A stretch of DNA of 64,000 nt from Candidatus Bathyarchaeota archaeon (GTDB lineage Archaea; Thermoproteota; Bathyarchaeia; Bathyarchaeales; Bathycorpusculaceae). Location: the NCBI GenBank assembly GCA_026014735.1, contig JAOZHT010000001.1, forward strand, positions 806,001 to 870,000, written 5' to 3'. The stretch's first letter is position 1. The number at the start of each line of letters is the position of its first letter. Below, piece after piece: positions 51,704 to 61,935 of this stretch. A model generated the notes under the pieces. That model had not been told where the DNA came from and made no database searches. It saw only the letters and a list, made by a program, of their open reading frames with translations. The translations under genes and the position numbers were made by a program.

Positions 51704-53153
51704 ATTTCATCGCCTCTGCGGGTCGTATTTTTGCTGCTCTCCACGCCGGATACAGTGTGCCTACCACGCCAAGTGCAACCGCGGCACCCAGCGCCTCCAA
51801 AACTAGCTCAGTGCTTAGTGAGACCGCGCTTGCAGCGGCGTTTCCCATCTGCATAAAGCCCATGGTGTTTCCAACGGTGGGCAGCAGCAGAGAGGAAAGG
51901 GTGGGCGCTGCGAAGCTTGCTATGGCAATGCCGACGACGCCGGCGATGGTGCTCAGCAGGATTCCCTCGATTAGGAACTGCCCCATCACGGCTTTGTTGC
52001 TAAAGCCGATGGCTTTGAGTGTTCCAATTTCCTTGGTGCGTTCCCTAACGGTATACAGCATCACAAACAGCACAATTAGGCTGGTTGCGGCGACGACCAC
52101 GATGATTTCTTGGGTTGCCGTTGCCTGAGTGGAGGCTATGGATGCTTCCGCGCTTGATAGTGCTTCACTATATCTGGATTGTTGCTCTTGTAGCTGAGTT
52201 AGTAGATCCTGTTGCGTTGTGACCGTTAACTCCGAATGCAGCGATGAGATTTTTGAAGCTACAGCGTCCACTACATCTGCGTTTGTTGTGAAGACTCTCA
52301 TACTTGTTATGTAGTCGGTGTTGTTGGTTATTCTCTGTGCGTCAGAAAGGCTCATGTAGAGGGTTTGGATGTCCTCAGTTGATGCTGGCGAATAGATGCC
52401 GACTACCGTGAAGGTTTCGTTAACTATTTCAACGCTATCTCCTACGCCTACGTCAAAGAATTTAGAGTTGTTCTGGCTTAGCAGGACAACATTGGTTTCT
52501 CCAGCCAGAAGGGTTCTGCCTGAAGTGATGTTTGACGGCAATATGTCATAGGAAAGCAAATCTGAATCTAACGGGATTCCTTCAATCGTATAATCCGTTA
52601 TCAGCGTTGTGAAACTTCGCCCCATAAAAGTGATTGTCTGGTTGGTGCTGCCTTGAGAGGCCGTCAGGATATGTTCGACAGCCGCTACATCAGTTATGTA
52701 ATCGATATCCTCATATAAAGTTGCATTCATGGGTGTAGATGACCCACGAGCCCCGCCGAATTGTCCACCAGTCATGCCGCCGCCGAAACCGCCGAAATTC
52801 TGAGGTATATTGGATGTGTCACCTGAAGAACTAGAGTCAGAGTTACTTGAGCCACCCGGGAAGCCGCCTCCTGATTGCTGATTAGGTATTGACGTACTGT
52901 CGGGTCTAAAGCCAAAGCCCGCGAAATTCTGCGACATACTGACATCGATTTGGCTCAATGTGGAGTTAATAGATTCGCTTGTTTGGGTGATAGTGTTTCC
53001 CAAGTTATTTGCCATTAAGCTGGTTGATTCTTGATTAGCCATCAGTCCAGCTGGAATGGAAACCATGATGGATAAAGAAACGCTTAATGCGACGATAACG
53101 AGAAGTGAACGGACTTTACGTCTTGAAAGATTCCTTATTGCTCGACTCAGTAT
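51696..53153 (-). CDS. FtsX/MacB-type permease (non-ATG start?)
   Basis: Frame from 53066 is open, but the typical FtsX N-terminus LSRAIRNLSRRKVRSLLVIVALSVS is encoded upstream in frame back to ATA CTG AGT at 53153, just after a TAG. No ATG, GTG or TTG lies at that position (ATA or CTG would have to serve), so I place the N-terminus there; the ATG at 53066 would lose the first membrane helix. Extracellular loop is Ser/Gly-rich with SGGGFPGGSS, and the C-terminus has the RERTKEIGTLKAIGFSNK block and three helices. Confidence 0.75.
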   Translation of the reverse strand: MLSRAIRNLSRRKVRSLLVIVALSVSLSIMVSIPAGLMANQESTSLMANNLGNTITQTSESINSTLSQIDVSMSQNFAGFGFRPDSTSIPNQQSGGGFPGGSSNSDSSSSGDTSNIPQNFGGFGGGMTGGQFGGARGSSTPMNATLYEDIDYITDVAAVEHILTASQGSTNQTITFMGRSFTTLITDYTIEGIPLDSDLLSYDILPSNITSGRTLLAGETNVVLLSQNNSKFFDVGVGDSVEIVNETFTVVGIYSPASTEDIQTLYMSLSDAQRITNNTDYITSMRVFTTNADVVDAVASKISSLHSELTVTTQQDLLTQLQEQQSRYSEALSSAEASIASTQATATQEIIVVVAATSLIVLFVMLYTVRERTKEIGTLKAIGFSNKAVMGQFLIEGILLSTIAGVVGIAIASFAAPTLSSLLLPTVGNTMGFMQMGNAAASAVSLSTELVLEALGAAVALGVVGTLYPAWRAAKIRPAEAMKYE

Positions 53154-53184
53154 TCCCTAGAGTTCCATGTAATTTTTAGCGCAA

Positions 53185-53263
53185 CCAAGAAGGGACTTGA
53201 AGGGGTATTTGGGCAGTTTCTGGGCTTATGGCCAAGATTTGTTGGTTTCAAATCCCTTCTTGG
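53185..53263. repeat. Long inverted repeat, 17-base arms
   Basis: CCAAGAAGGGACTTGAA (53185-53201) and TTCAAATCCCTTCTTGG (53247-53263) pair at 16 of 17 positions with a loop of 45 bases. Lies between divergent genes (permease minus, ArsR plus); operator, terminator or mobile remnant. Confidence 0.6.
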
Positions 53264-53509
53264 CTGTCGTGCGTCTTTTAGCTTGAAGGCTTATTAAACA
53301 ATTTTTCAGAATATTACCCAAATCGTACCCCAATTGCTCATTACAAAAACATTTAGCATAATAGAGAAACAGTTCGCTTAATTGTAGGCATATTGTGACA
53401 GGGGTTAGCGTGTTGCCTCTGGATTCTATTGAATACTAAAAAGCGCACATTTATTACTTAAACAAGACAAACACAGAGCAAGTAACCTTATACGCGGAGA
53501 GGTGGGAAG
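53264..53509. other. AT-rich leader/promoter region
   Basis: Nothing else recognised apart from A/T-rich sequence that could hold the promoter of the ArsR gene; no gene. Confidence 0.35.
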
Positions 53510-53812
53510 ATGTCTACAAATGCACGTTCACTGAAATACCTGCTTGGCTGGCTAATAGCAGGTACCCGTGGAGGACCTACCCGCGCAAAAATAATCGAAG
53601 CCCTCAAGGAGACACCTCAAAACGCCAATCAGCTAGCGACGCAGCTCCAGATGGATTACAAAACTATGCGACATCACCTTGAAGTCCTCGAGAAAAACAG
53701 AATCATAACCTCCGTGGGTGACAGGTACGGCGCCACCTACTTTCTCTCTCAAGCCCTTGAAGACAACTATTGCGTGTTTGAGGAGATTGTGAAGAAAATC
53801 GGGAAAAAGTAG
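53510..53812 (+). CDS. ArsR-like winged-helix regulator
   Basis: 100 residues, GAGGTGGG before the ATG. RAKIIEALKETPQNANQLATQLQMDYKTMRHHLEVLEKNRIITSVGDRYGATYFLSQAL is an ArsR/HTH_24 type wHTH without metal-binding cysteines. Followed 18 bases later by a membrane gene, probably its partner or target. Confidence 0.88.
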   Translation: MSTNARSLKYLLGWLIAGTRGGPTRAKIIEALKETPQNANQLATQLQMDYKTMRHHLEVLEKNRIITSVGDRYGATYFLSQALEDNYCVFEEIVKKIGKK

Positions 53813-53830
53813 AAAAGGGAGAAAACAAGA

Positions 53831-54280
53831 ATGGAATCTCAAATGAATGGAAGTAGACTGAAAATCGCTTTAATTTTCACTATCTTGATAGCGGTTGCTT
53901 TAATCACGATTTTCTGGGTCAGCACTGTCTTAAACCAGATGCCATTCGATATACGCCGCGAGCCACCGCAGGGAGGATTTGTCGCAGGCGATTTTGAATT
54001 CTTTTATCTTGCCCTCGCCGTCATCTCAACCATAAACATAGCATTGCTGGTCATAGTGCTATTCACATACATCAACATCTACCATAAAACCCGCTCACCC
54101 TTCACGGTTGGCCTTATAATTTTCGCTTTAGCGTTTCTGCTAAAAGACATCGCGTCTAGCCCATTCGTCGCGGGGCTCTTCAGTTTCAGGGCATATGGAC
54201 TTGGACCCTTCGCGTTTCTCCCCGGAGTCTTCGAGTTCACAGCGCTTTCGGTCCTGCTGTATCTAAGCGTCAAATATTAG
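53831..54280 (+). CDS. Four-helix membrane protein next to ArsR gene
   Basis: 149 residues with membrane segments at about 12-34, 55-80, 90-110 and 122-148. The first extracellular loop has FDIRREPPQGG. Genes of this kind next to ArsR regulators recur in TACK archaea, but the protein has no known domain. Confidence 0.7.
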   Translation: MESQMNGSRLKIALIFTILIAVALITIFWVSTVLNQMPFDIRREPPQGGFVAGDFEFFYLALAVISTINIALLVIVLFTYINIYHKTRSPFTVGLIIFALAFLLKDIASSPFVAGLFSFRAYGLGPFAFLPGVFEFTALSVLLYLSVKY

Positions 54281-54344
54281 CCCTCATCAGGTGTTGACAA
54301 GTAAATAAGGGGGCGAATTCACATTACTGTGGAGACTATCTTTT

Positions 54345-56444
54345 ATGCAGAACCCTGACCCCCAAAGGAAACCTAACCGCTTAATCAACCAGAAAAGCCC
54401 CTACCTCCAGCAGCACGCCTACAACCCAGTAGACTGGTACCCCTGGGGCGAGGAGGCATTCAAAAAGGCGGAAGAGGAGGATAAACCAGTTTTTGTCTCT
54501 ATCGGCTACTCCACCTGCCACTGGTGCCACGTCATGGAGAAGGAATCCTTCGAAAACGAGCGGGTTGCGGCGGCGATGAACCGCTACTTTGTCTGCATAA
54601 AGGTGGATCGGGAGGAACGCCCTGACCTAGACGCGGCTTACATGGCTGTGTGTCAATCTATGGGTCGCAGCTGCGGCTGGCCACTCAACGTCGTAATGAC
54701 GCCTAAGAAAAACCCGTTCTACGTCGCCAGTTACATTCCAGCGGATAGCCGATTTGGCAATGTTGGAATGTTGGATTTGGCGCCTCAGCTGGCACAGATT
54801 TACCGTAGCCGCCGCAGCGAAATGGAGCAGATAGGCGTTGAACTCAAGGAGCAAATTATGCCTCGGCGTCCAGCGCCCAAAGAGAGTGAACTAGGAAAAG
54901 ATGAATTAGATGAGGCGTTTGATCAGCTATTCCTAGTTTTTGACCATGAAAACGCAGGGTTTGGAAACGCACCCAAATTCCCCTCGCCCCACAACCTGCT
55001 GTTTCTGATGCGCTACTACAAACGCACGGGACAAAAAGAGGCATGGAGTATGGTGGAGCGGACGCTGAGGGCGATGCGCAGAGGCGGCATCTTTGACCAG
55101 GTCGGCTTGGGTTTCCATAGGTACTCAACCGATGCTCGGTGGCTGGTGCCGCATTTCGAGAAGATGCTCTATGACCAGGCGATGCTGGCATTGGCTTACC
55201 TGGAGGGATACCAGCTTTCGGGTCAGCTAAAGTTCAAGGTCACAGCCAAAGAAACCCTCGATTATGTCCTGAGGGATCTTGCCGCATCTGAAGGCGGCTT
55301 TTACTCTGCTGAGGACGCGGATAGCGAAGGGGAAGAGGGCAAATTTTATCTTTGGACAGCCGACGAACTCAAGCAGGCGTTGCCGGAGGATCATGTGGAT
55401 TTCGCCTTCAAACTCTTCGGTGTACGCTTGCAGGGTAACTATATGGAGCCCAACATGACTAAAAGCGGCAGAAACATCCTGCACTTGGAATTGACCCCTG
55501 ACCAGGTTGCTTCTGAATTCAACATGACAGTGGATCAAGTCATAGCAAAGCTCGCAAAAACGGTTAGTTTGCTCTATCAGGCAAGGCAAAAACGGGTTCA
55601 CCCCGGTAAAGACACAAAAATATTGGTGGATTGGAACGGCTTAACCATTGCTGCATTGGCACGGGCAAGCCGCGTATTGGGCGAAAAAAGATATTTGGAG
55701 GCGGCAGAGCAAGCAGCTGATTTCATCTTAGACAACATGTTGACTGCTGAGATGCAACTGTTTCACCGCTACGCCGAGAAAGAGCGGGCAGTTGGGGGCT
55801 TTCTTGATGATTACGCCTTCCTAATTTGGGGCCTAGTCCAGCTCTATCAGGCAGATTTCGATGAGAAGTACCTGCAAACGGCAATGTCGCTTGCTAGAGT
55901 TATGATAGCGCAGTTCGGGGATAAAGAAAACGGCGGATTCTACTTCTCAGGCAGCGCTGCAGAGACGGCGGTGCCCCAAATCAAACAGAACAGCGATGGC
56001 GCGTACCCCTCGGGCAACTCGGTGGCGCTTTGGGATTTGCTTTTGCTGGCGCGTTTAAGCGGCGAGGTCACCTTTGAACGGACTGCTCAGAAGCTGCTGG
56101 ATGCCTCCGCAGGCGACATTAAGGGCTACCCGATGGGTCGCACCTTTATGCTGGCGGGTCTGGATTATGCGATGGGTCCCAGCTACAGCGTCGTTTTGGC
56201 AGGCGAGAAGCAAGCATCCGACACAGAACAGTTCCTTGAGGCGATAGCGAAAAAATATGTCCCCAACCTAACAGTAAAACTCTGGACCGCCAAAGACGCC
56301 AAAACAGCGTCGCCAAGGATTTCCTATGAGCGAATCGGCGGCAAAGCCACCGCTTATGTTTGCCAGAACCAAACATGCATGCCGCCCACCGCAGATGTCG
56401 CCAAGATGCTTGAGTACTTAGAGGCGGCTAAGTCAAGTGGATGA
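54345..56444 (+). CDS. DUF255/YyaL-type thioredoxin-domain protein
   Basis: 699 residues. N-terminal thioredoxin-like domain with [23 protein letters not shown] and [17 protein letters not shown] (CxxC near 48-51), then an (alpha/alpha) barrel like glycosyl-mannan enzymes ([37 protein letters not shown]). Length is full. Conserved from bacteria to humans (SPATA20); activity not known. The C-terminus ends [12 protein letters not shown]. Confidence 0.93.
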   Translation: MQNPDPQRKPNRLINQKSPYLQQHAYNPVDWYPWGEEAFKKAEEEDKPVFVSIGYSTCHWCHVMEKESFENERVAAAMNRYFVCIKVDREERPDLDAAYMAVCQSMGRSCGWPLNVVMTPKKNPFYVASYIPADSRFGNVGMLDLAPQLAQIYRSRRSEMEQIGVELKEQIMPRRPAPKESELGKDELDEAFDQLFLVFDHENAGFGNAPKFPSPHNLLFLMRYYKRTGQKEAWSMVERTLRAMRRGGIFDQVGLGFHRYSTDARWLVPHFEKMLYDQAMLALAYLEGYQLSGQLKFKVTAKETLDYVLRDLAASEGGFYSAEDADSEGEEGKFYLWTADELKQALPEDHVDFAFKLFGVRLQGNYMEPNMTKSGRNILHLELTPDQVASEFNMTVDQVIAKLAKTVSLLYQARQKRVHPGKDTKILVDWNGLTIAALARASRVLGEKRYLEAAEQAADFILDNMLTAEMQLFHRYAEKERAVGGFLDDYAFLIWGLVQLYQADFDEKYLQTAMSLARVMIAQFGDKENGGFYFSGSAAETAVPQIKQNSDGAYPSGNSVALWDLLLLARLSGEVTFERTAQKLLDASAGDIKGYPMGRTFMLAGLDYAMGPSYSVVLAGEKQASDTEQFLEAIAKKYVPNLTVKLWTAKDAKTASPRISYERIGGKATAYVCQNQTCMPPTADVAKMLEYLEAAKSSG

Positions 56445-56488
56445 TGGATACTTAAGGGATAAATAGCAAGTTCCCTTCTTCTGCTTCC

Positions 56489-57349
56489 ATGAACAATTCG
56501 GCGACTCCAAAAGGGAAAGTCAGCATTGAAGTAATGACTGAGCAGGAAGTAGCGTTGGCCCTCGACTGGGCACGGATGGAGGGCTGGAACCCCGGAGTCC
56601 ACGACGCAGCATGCTTCTACCAGGCGGATCCAACCGGATTCTACGCGGCTAAACTGGACGGCGAAATCGTAGGCACCATATCACTTGTCAAATACTCCCC
56701 TGACTTCTGCTTTGAAGGACTCTACATTGTGAAACCTGAGTTCCGGGGCAGAGGCATCGGCCGGCAAATACAGAAGTTTGCTTTGGATGCTTGCCGAACA
56801 AGCAATTTGGGGTTGGATGGGGTAGTATCGATGCAGCATCGATATGAACAGTATGGGTTCAAGTTTGCCTACGGCAACACACGCTATGCCGGCACCGCCC
56901 AAGCTGACGTCACAGACAGATGCTTGCCCATAAAAAGGCAGGATGTGGATTCAATCTACGCGTACGACCGGGGCGTCTTTGGTTTGGATCGTTCAGGCTT
57001 TCTAGGTTGCTGGCTTATGCAAAGCGACGCTGCCAGCATGATGGTTAAGGATGCACCGGGCGGAATATGCGGTTACGGCGTAATCCGCAAATGCACGCAG
57101 GGACACAAAATCGGCCCGCTCTTCGCCGACGACGCTGCGACTGCAGATGCATTGTTTGATGGTTTAGCCGCAACCGTAAAGGGTGAAACCATCTTTTTGG
57201 ATACTCCTCAAATTAACGATGCTGCGGTAGCGCTTGCAGAAAAGAAGAAAATGACCGCAGTTTTCAGTACAGTCAGGATGTATAGCAAAAATCAGCCTGA
57301 TGTTCCGCTCAATAAGGTGTTTGGGGTCACTACTTTTGAGTTAGGTTAG
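56489..57349 (+). CDS. GNAT N-acetyltransferase, two-domain
   Basis: 286 residues. N-terminal GNAT: GLYIVKPEFRGRGIGRQIQKFAL near 83-105 (acetyl-CoA loop RGxGxG). The C-terminal half (about 145-285, GYGVIRKCTQGHKIGPLFADDAATADALFDGL) resembles the YitH/Acetyltransf_18 domain. Substrate unknown. Overlaps nothing; a wHTH gene follows. Confidence 0.87.
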   Translation: MNNSATPKGKVSIEVMTEQEVALALDWARMEGWNPGVHDAACFYQADPTGFYAAKLDGEIVGTISLVKYSPDFCFEGLYIVKPEFRGRGIGRQIQKFALDACRTSNLGLDGVVSMQHRYEQYGFKFAYGNTRYAGTAQADVTDRCLPIKRQDVDSIYAYDRGVFGLDRSGFLGCWLMQSDAASMMVKDAPGGICGYGVIRKCTQGHKIGPLFADDAATADALFDGLAATVKGETIFLDTPQINDAAVALAEKKKMTAVFSTVRMYSKNQPDVPLNKVFGVTTFELG

Positions 57350-57449
57350 TTACCCAAAATGGGTCAAAATCTAGTTTTTTGGTAGCGAATATTATTTTTT
57401 CGTAAATTATAAATCCAAGTAGCAGGGCTAAGCTAGCATTTCGGGCGAA

Positions 57450-57818
57450 ATGAACATGGATGGCGCAAAAGAAAAAGCAAAGAAATTACCTTGCGGGTAC
57501 GGCCCCAAGGACATCGAAACCCGCGTTGTAAAAAACTTCCTTGACATCTTGATCCTAATCGAGCTTAAAAAGCAAACTAACCTCAGCGGCTATGACGTCA
57601 CAGCGTTTGTCAACGGAAAATTCGGCGGCATCCTAAGCCCAGGCACCGTCTACGCAACCATCTATTCTATAGAGCGCAAGGGACTAATTGTGGGAGAGAT
57701 TAATGGCAGAAAAACAGTTTACAGATTAACTGAAACAGGCGTAGAGGTAATCGAGGCTATGATGACGACTTTTAATAAGCAGATGACGGATTTCGTCCGC
57801 AAGTTTTTTATGATTTAA
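57450..57818 (+). CDS. PadR-like winged-helix regulator
   Basis: 122 residues. FLDILILIELKKQTNLSGYDVTAFVNGKFGGILSPGTVYATIYSIERKGLIVGEINGRKTVYRLTETGVEVIEAMM follows the PadR layout with a minimal C-terminal helix. Lone gene. Possibly regulates the GNAT gene upstream. Confidence 0.85.
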   Translation: MNMDGAKEKAKKLPCGYGPKDIETRVVKNFLDILILIELKKQTNLSGYDVTAFVNGKFGGILSPGTVYATIYSIERKGLIVGEINGRKTVYRLTETGVEVIEAMMTTFNKQMTDFVRKFFMI

Positions 57819-57861
57819 ATAAAACGGGGGCCTCGGTTAATCGAGGCTGTCTTTTAACTGT

Positions 57862-58308
57862 TTAAGCGGTGTCTTTTGCCTTGGCGATTGTCTTTGCAAT
57901 GTCTAATATGATTGTTAAGTGGTTTCCCTGTTTTCCCACGCCGATTATTGATTCGTCCAGTGTTGAGGCAACGGAGTTTTTTTCGATGTCTGGTTCCCTG
58001 ATCGTTGAAACCTCAGTGACTGAGTCAACTACCACTCCGACTGCATTGTTGCCTAAGTCGATGATGATTATCTTTTCACCCGCGTTTGCTCCTAAAGATA
58101 GGCCTAGTCGTTTACGCAGATCCATCACTGTAATTATCTGTCCACGCAGATTGGTGACGCCCTCCACAAAAGCGGGGGCTCCCGGAACGGGCGTAACCGT
58201 CTGCATGTCTCGAACTTCCCGTACTTGCTCGACGGGCACACCATAGTTGACTTCGCCGATGGTAAAGTTAACGATCTGGATGTCGCCTGTATGCATTACA
58301 GTCTGCAT
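57862..58308 (-). CDS. cheW: CheW chemotaxis coupling protein
   Basis: 148 residues. QIVNFTIGEVNYGVPVEQVREV, PAFVEGVTNLRGQIITVMDLRKRLGL, IIIDLGNNAVGVVVDSVTEV. Couples receptors to a CheA histidine kinase, which is not in this window. Starts 13 bases after the receptor gene. Confidence 0.93.
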   Translation of the reverse strand: MQTVMHTGDIQIVNFTIGEVNYGVPVEQVREVRDMQTVTPVPGAPAFVEGVTNLRGQIITVMDLRKRLGLSLGANAGEKIIIIDLGNNAVGVVVDSVTEVSTIREPDIEKNSVASTLDESIIGVGKQGNHLTIILDIAKTIAKAKDTA

Positions 58309-58321
58309 GGTATTCGCCTGG

Positions 58322-59815
58322 CTAGTTCACGTTGTATTTGGATTTGAGTTCGCTGAGCAGGTTAGTGCGGAAGGCAATGAGTTTTTGCAGGTCCACGTTT
58401 GTTTTTTCTGCTGCTCCGACTGAGGCTAACGCTTGCTCGCGCACTTTTTCGGTTGCAGAAGAAACCTTTGCTATCTGCGAAGCGATTTCTTTTGCTGATT
58501 TCTCCACACTTGAAGCATCGTTACTTACGCCGACTGCAAGCTTCTCCATTTCCTCTGCGCTGCTAACCACGTTTTTGGAGATGTTCTCTAGGTTTTCTGC
58601 GGTTTCCGAGACTTCTTTAACGATTCCGGCCATCTGCTGTGCTGCGGCAGTTTGTTCCTCCACGGCGGATGATGCTTCCTCCGATGCTGAACTGCTTTCC
58701 TCGGCGATGCTGGCGACTTCATCGATGGTTTTTGTCACTGAAGTAATTGCATCAAGGCCTCTTTCTACACCGTTAGTTAGATTGCTGACTTTAACGGTCA
58801 TTTCACCCATAACTTTGGCAATACCTTCGGATTCCTTAATGGCGCTCAAAACTATGCTTGCGCCTTGCTCTGCGCCTACTTGAGACTGCTTTGAGATGTC
58901 TGTGGTTTGGCTGCCTGCTTCTTTGATGGTTTTGACCAGCGTTATGGCTGAACCAGCGGCTTCTTTAGATTGACCCGCTAAACCCTTAACTGCGTCGGCG
59001 ACCACCGCAAATCCGCGTCCTGCTTCGCCTGCGCGTGCGGCTTCAATGGCGGCGTTCAACGCCAGCATGTTGGTTTGGCTTGCAATGTCCGAAACCGAAT
59101 TTGTCATCTGCCCAACCTGATCCACGGAATTTACCATGGAAGTGACGGCTTCAGAGACACGGGTGATATCGGTTTTAATGTTCTCGATAGCCAAAAGACC
59201 CCTCTGGCTCTTCTCATTAGCTTCCCTTGACCTTCTCAGTGCCTCGTCGGTTACGGTGCTTGCCTCTTTTGCGATTATCCCTGCTTCATCCATGACTTTT
59301 TTGAGGGACTCAGTGTTTCTTGCTGCGCCCTGGGTGAGGTCTGCGAGTTTTTGCGCTCCGGCAGAGACCTGCTGGGAGGCGGTGCTGACCTGCTGCATGC
59401 CGATTGCCATCTGGTTAGAGACGCTTGCGGCTTGTTTTCCCATCTCCAGTACACGCCCACTGGCTTTGGTTGCGTTGTTTGCGTTTAAGAATACCTTTTC
59501 TGACACATCGCTGACGTTTTTAGCGGCTGATGCGACGCGGTCAATGACTTCAGTGGCGTCAGCTGCAAGTTTCGAAACTAAAGTGGCTGCTTCTTGAACG
59601 CTTCCTGAGAGTTCTGCCATCTGGCGGTTTGTTTTAATGGTTTCTTCGTTGCTTGCTACTATGTCTTGGGCTCCTTGAATGGCGTCTTCGAGGATTTTCG
59701 CTTGAGACTTTAAGAGTTCAGTATTAACTGTTTTCTGTTTAATTATCTCCTTTGTTAGGGTGTCGATCTTTTTTTCGTACTCTACGATTTTTTTCTGCTC
59801 AGTTTCACTTGCCAT
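58322..59815 (-). CDS. Soluble methyl-accepting chemotaxis protein
   Basis: 497 residues with no membrane segment or recognisable ligand domain: a 35-residue N-terminal coiled coil, HAMP-less, followed by the classic helical signalling region with hairpin tip [40 protein letters not shown] near residue 230-270. Likely a cytosolic sensor of metabolism or redox. Co-transcribed with cheW. Confidence 0.92.
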   Translation of the reverse strand: MASETEQKKIVEYEKKIDTLTKEIIKQKTVNTELLKSQAKILEDAIQGAQDIVASNEETIKTNRQMAELSGSVQEAATLVSKLAADATEVIDRVASAAKNVSDVSEKVFLNANNATKASGRVLEMGKQAASVSNQMAIGMQQVSTASQQVSAGAQKLADLTQGAARNTESLKKVMDEAGIIAKEASTVTDEALRRSREANEKSQRGLLAIENIKTDITRVSEAVTSMVNSVDQVGQMTNSVSDIASQTNMLALNAAIEAARAGEAGRGFAVVADAVKGLAGQSKEAAGSAITLVKTIKEAGSQTTDISKQSQVGAEQGASIVLSAIKESEGIAKVMGEMTVKVSNLTNGVERGLDAITSVTKTIDEVASIAEESSSASEEASSAVEEQTAAAQQMAGIVKEVSETAENLENISKNVVSSAEEMEKLAVGVSNDASSVEKSAKEIASQIAKVSSATEKVREQALASVGAAEKTNVDLQKLIAFRTNLLSELKSKYNVN

Positions 59816-59932
59816 TTCTATTACTCCATGGTAGAGTACAATTATGGTTTGTGAATTAGTAACCTAACCTGCGTATCCAATCCAACAGACACTCAGTTAA
59901 AAGGCGCTATTGTATCAAAACAAAGATTTAGG

Positions 59933-60017
59933 CGCCGAGAATGGGATTCGAACCCATGCGGAACGGATGTTCCACGGGCTCTCAAGGCCCGCGCGTTAAC
60001 CACTCTGCCATCTCGGC
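59933..60017 (-). tRNA. tRNA-Ser (TGA)
   Basis: Class II: acceptor GCCGAGA/TCTCGGC, discriminator G, anticodon stem CGGGC/GCCCG with loop CTTGAGA (anticodon TGA), long variable arm GGAACATCCGTTCC, T arm ATGGG-TTCGAAT-CCCAT. After the discriminator the genome reads CCT, so CCA is completed enzymatically. No intron. Confidence 0.95.
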
Positions 60018-60112
60018 ACCACGAATCAACAGTTTAATCCATCGCTTCTTAAATCTTTACCGAATGATATTTTGGGCAAAGTACTTAACCCGCCGCCATA
60101 AACGTAGTAGCC

Positions 60113-60544
60113 ATGCCAAAACAATTAGCCGTGCATATACCAAGCAACATACTCGACACGATCTATGCAGGCGCCAAGGAACTTTACCCGCGGGAAAGCT
60201 TCCTTTTGCTGCGGGGCAAAAAACGCAAAGACATCATCAGCGTAACCGACCTGGTTTTGGCGCCCTTTGCCATCCACGGCGAAGGCGAAGTGCACTTTAA
60301 CTACTTCATGTTCGCAGGCGACTTATCGCTGGTGGGCACCGTGCATTCGCATCCCTCAGGCAACATTTCACCCAGCCACGTTGACCTCAACTACTTCTTT
60401 GGGCGGGTGCTCCTCATTGTGGGGCCTCCCTTCCAGGGGATAGGCTGCATAGCGGCTTACGACTCTAACGGCGACCGTGTACCCATAGAAATCACTGCAC
60501 CCGTCGAGGATAACTGCGAAGAATTCTATGAAGGCATCCTTTGA
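60113..60544 (+). CDS. JAMM/MPN-type metalloprotease (JAB1 family)
   Basis: 143 residues. Glu in YPRESFLLLRG near 25 and the zinc motif HSHPSGNISPSHVDL near 76-90 (HxHx(7)SxxD). Archaeal JAMM proteases remove ubiquitin-like SAMPs or process sulfur-carrier proteins. A single gene, close to tRNA-Ser. Confidence 0.92.
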   Translation: MPKQLAVHIPSNILDTIYAGAKELYPRESFLLLRGKKRKDIISVTDLVLAPFAIHGEGEVHFNYFMFAGDLSLVGTVHSHPSGNISPSHVDLNYFFGRVLLIVGPPFQGIGCIAAYDSNGDRVPIEITAPVEDNCEEFYEGIL

Positions 60545-60850
60545 CCGCTTAAAACTGCGCGCTGATACGCCGCAAGGTAATCCACGGCGAATTGTCAGGG
60601 TTTCCTTCTTTGCCGGAATGTGTGATTCCTGCTCGCCCGTTATTCTCTACTAGATGATCTTCAGCTATTTCCTCGATTACGCATCGTTTTTGTACCTGAA
60701 CGCTTACCTACATGCCATATAGTTTTAAATAGCTGTGCTAAAAAAAGAGTTCGTAATTTTAAATTCAAATCAGATAATCAATCTTAAATACAACTTATAA
60801 GCCGTAGTAGATGAATAATCAATGCACAAAGTAATCATGGTGAGATATAG
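60545..60850. other. Intergenic stretch with a possible promoter
   Basis: TATA-like TTTTAAATAG near 60722 and AT-rich sequence to the next ATG; otherwise nothing recognised. Confidence 0.35.
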
Positions 60851-61879
60851 ATGAATCTTTTCGTGACTGAAGGTAAAATCAAAAATGCCTTGGAAGTTAG
60901 TGGTCCACGGTTTTGCAGTCAACAATTTGGGACAAGCGCTCGAAAGCACTTATGCAGCCTGTCGGTCTCAAAGCAAGAATCGCTTGCCGTGAGAAAATCA
61001 GCCATCGAGGCGCTAATTCTTGTGGGAATTGATAAAACCATAAGTTATAAACTGCTCGAAGGTTTGCCCAACGACCTTAAAGACACCTTTTACACCCTTG
61101 CCTTTTCAGCCACAGCCAACAATGAAACAAAGGAATCCATTATCTACGCGGCAGCCAGTAACACTTCATCCAACATACGCGAAGAAGTTAGCGGTCGCAT
61201 TCATATAAGCCCTGACCCAGATTTGCCTGTTCTGCTGGAAAAAGAATTGACTGTTTCAATGAAAAAAGAATCAAAGCCAGAAGATCATAATATCACCGAT
61301 GGATTACGAGCTAACTACGTCGATATGTTGGCTTCAAAGCTGGGAAGCTCCGCCTCGCAAACCTTCAGCTCAATACTAAAAGACGCCGATCCTAGCTCTC
61401 AAGTTGGATTAGTTGATCGGTTAGTTGATCACTTGACTGAATGGAGTATTTCAGGACCTGAATATGAAGACCTTTTAATCAAGAAATTTCAAGAATTAAA
61501 AATAAACCAATCGTTTGGAGGTTTTGAACGTTCTCTGTTTAGTAACTCTTTTGAGAAAATGTGGGGCTGGAAACCAGACCCCCTCAAGCAGATAATCGAG
61601 GCTCTTTCTCAAGTAGGCCAAAAAAAGGCGCTGGCCGCGATGATTAGAGTTCTCATAGAAAAGAAGGAAGACAAGTTCTTCAATAACGTGCACTCACAAT
61701 ATGGCAAAGATACTTCGGATAACCTTGCACTTTTAACGGCGGTGGACAGCACTCAACTAGGTAGCGCAGTAATGGGTCTATTCCAAAGACTGAAAGACGA
61801 AGGTCAGTTGCCTCCCTTGGGAAACGTCGCAGAAAAGGACATATTCAGGGTGCTTCTCGAAAAACTAGAAGAAAAGTGA
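60851..61879 (+). CDS. Helical-repeat protein, unknown function
   Basis: 342 residues, all alpha, with repeating helix pairs (RKSAIEALILVGIDKTISYKLLEGL, RGQ... LDKE-type) compatible with HEAT/ARM-like or BTR-like repeats. No catalytic motif. It faces the following minus-strand metallopeptidase and fusion genes. May be part of the same functional group (inference from position only). Confidence 0.55.
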   Translation: MNLFVTEGKIKNALEVSGPRFCSQQFGTSARKHLCSLSVSKQESLAVRKSAIEALILVGIDKTISYKLLEGLPNDLKDTFYTLAFSATANNETKESIIYAAASNTSSNIREEVSGRIHISPDPDLPVLLEKELTVSMKKESKPEDHNITDGLRANYVDMLASKLGSSASQTFSSILKDADPSSQVGLVDRLVDHLTEWSISGPEYEDLLIKKFQELKINQSFGGFERSLFSNSFEKMWGWKPDPLKQIIEALSQVGQKKALAAMIRVLIEKKEDKFFNNVHSQYGKDTSDNLALLTAVDSTQLGSAVMGLFQRLKDEGQLPPLGNVAEKDIFRVLLEKLEEK

Positions 61880-61935
61880 TGATTGCCTACCGGCTATGCC
61901 CACATGAACCACATAAACATGAAGTTGGTCTATAG

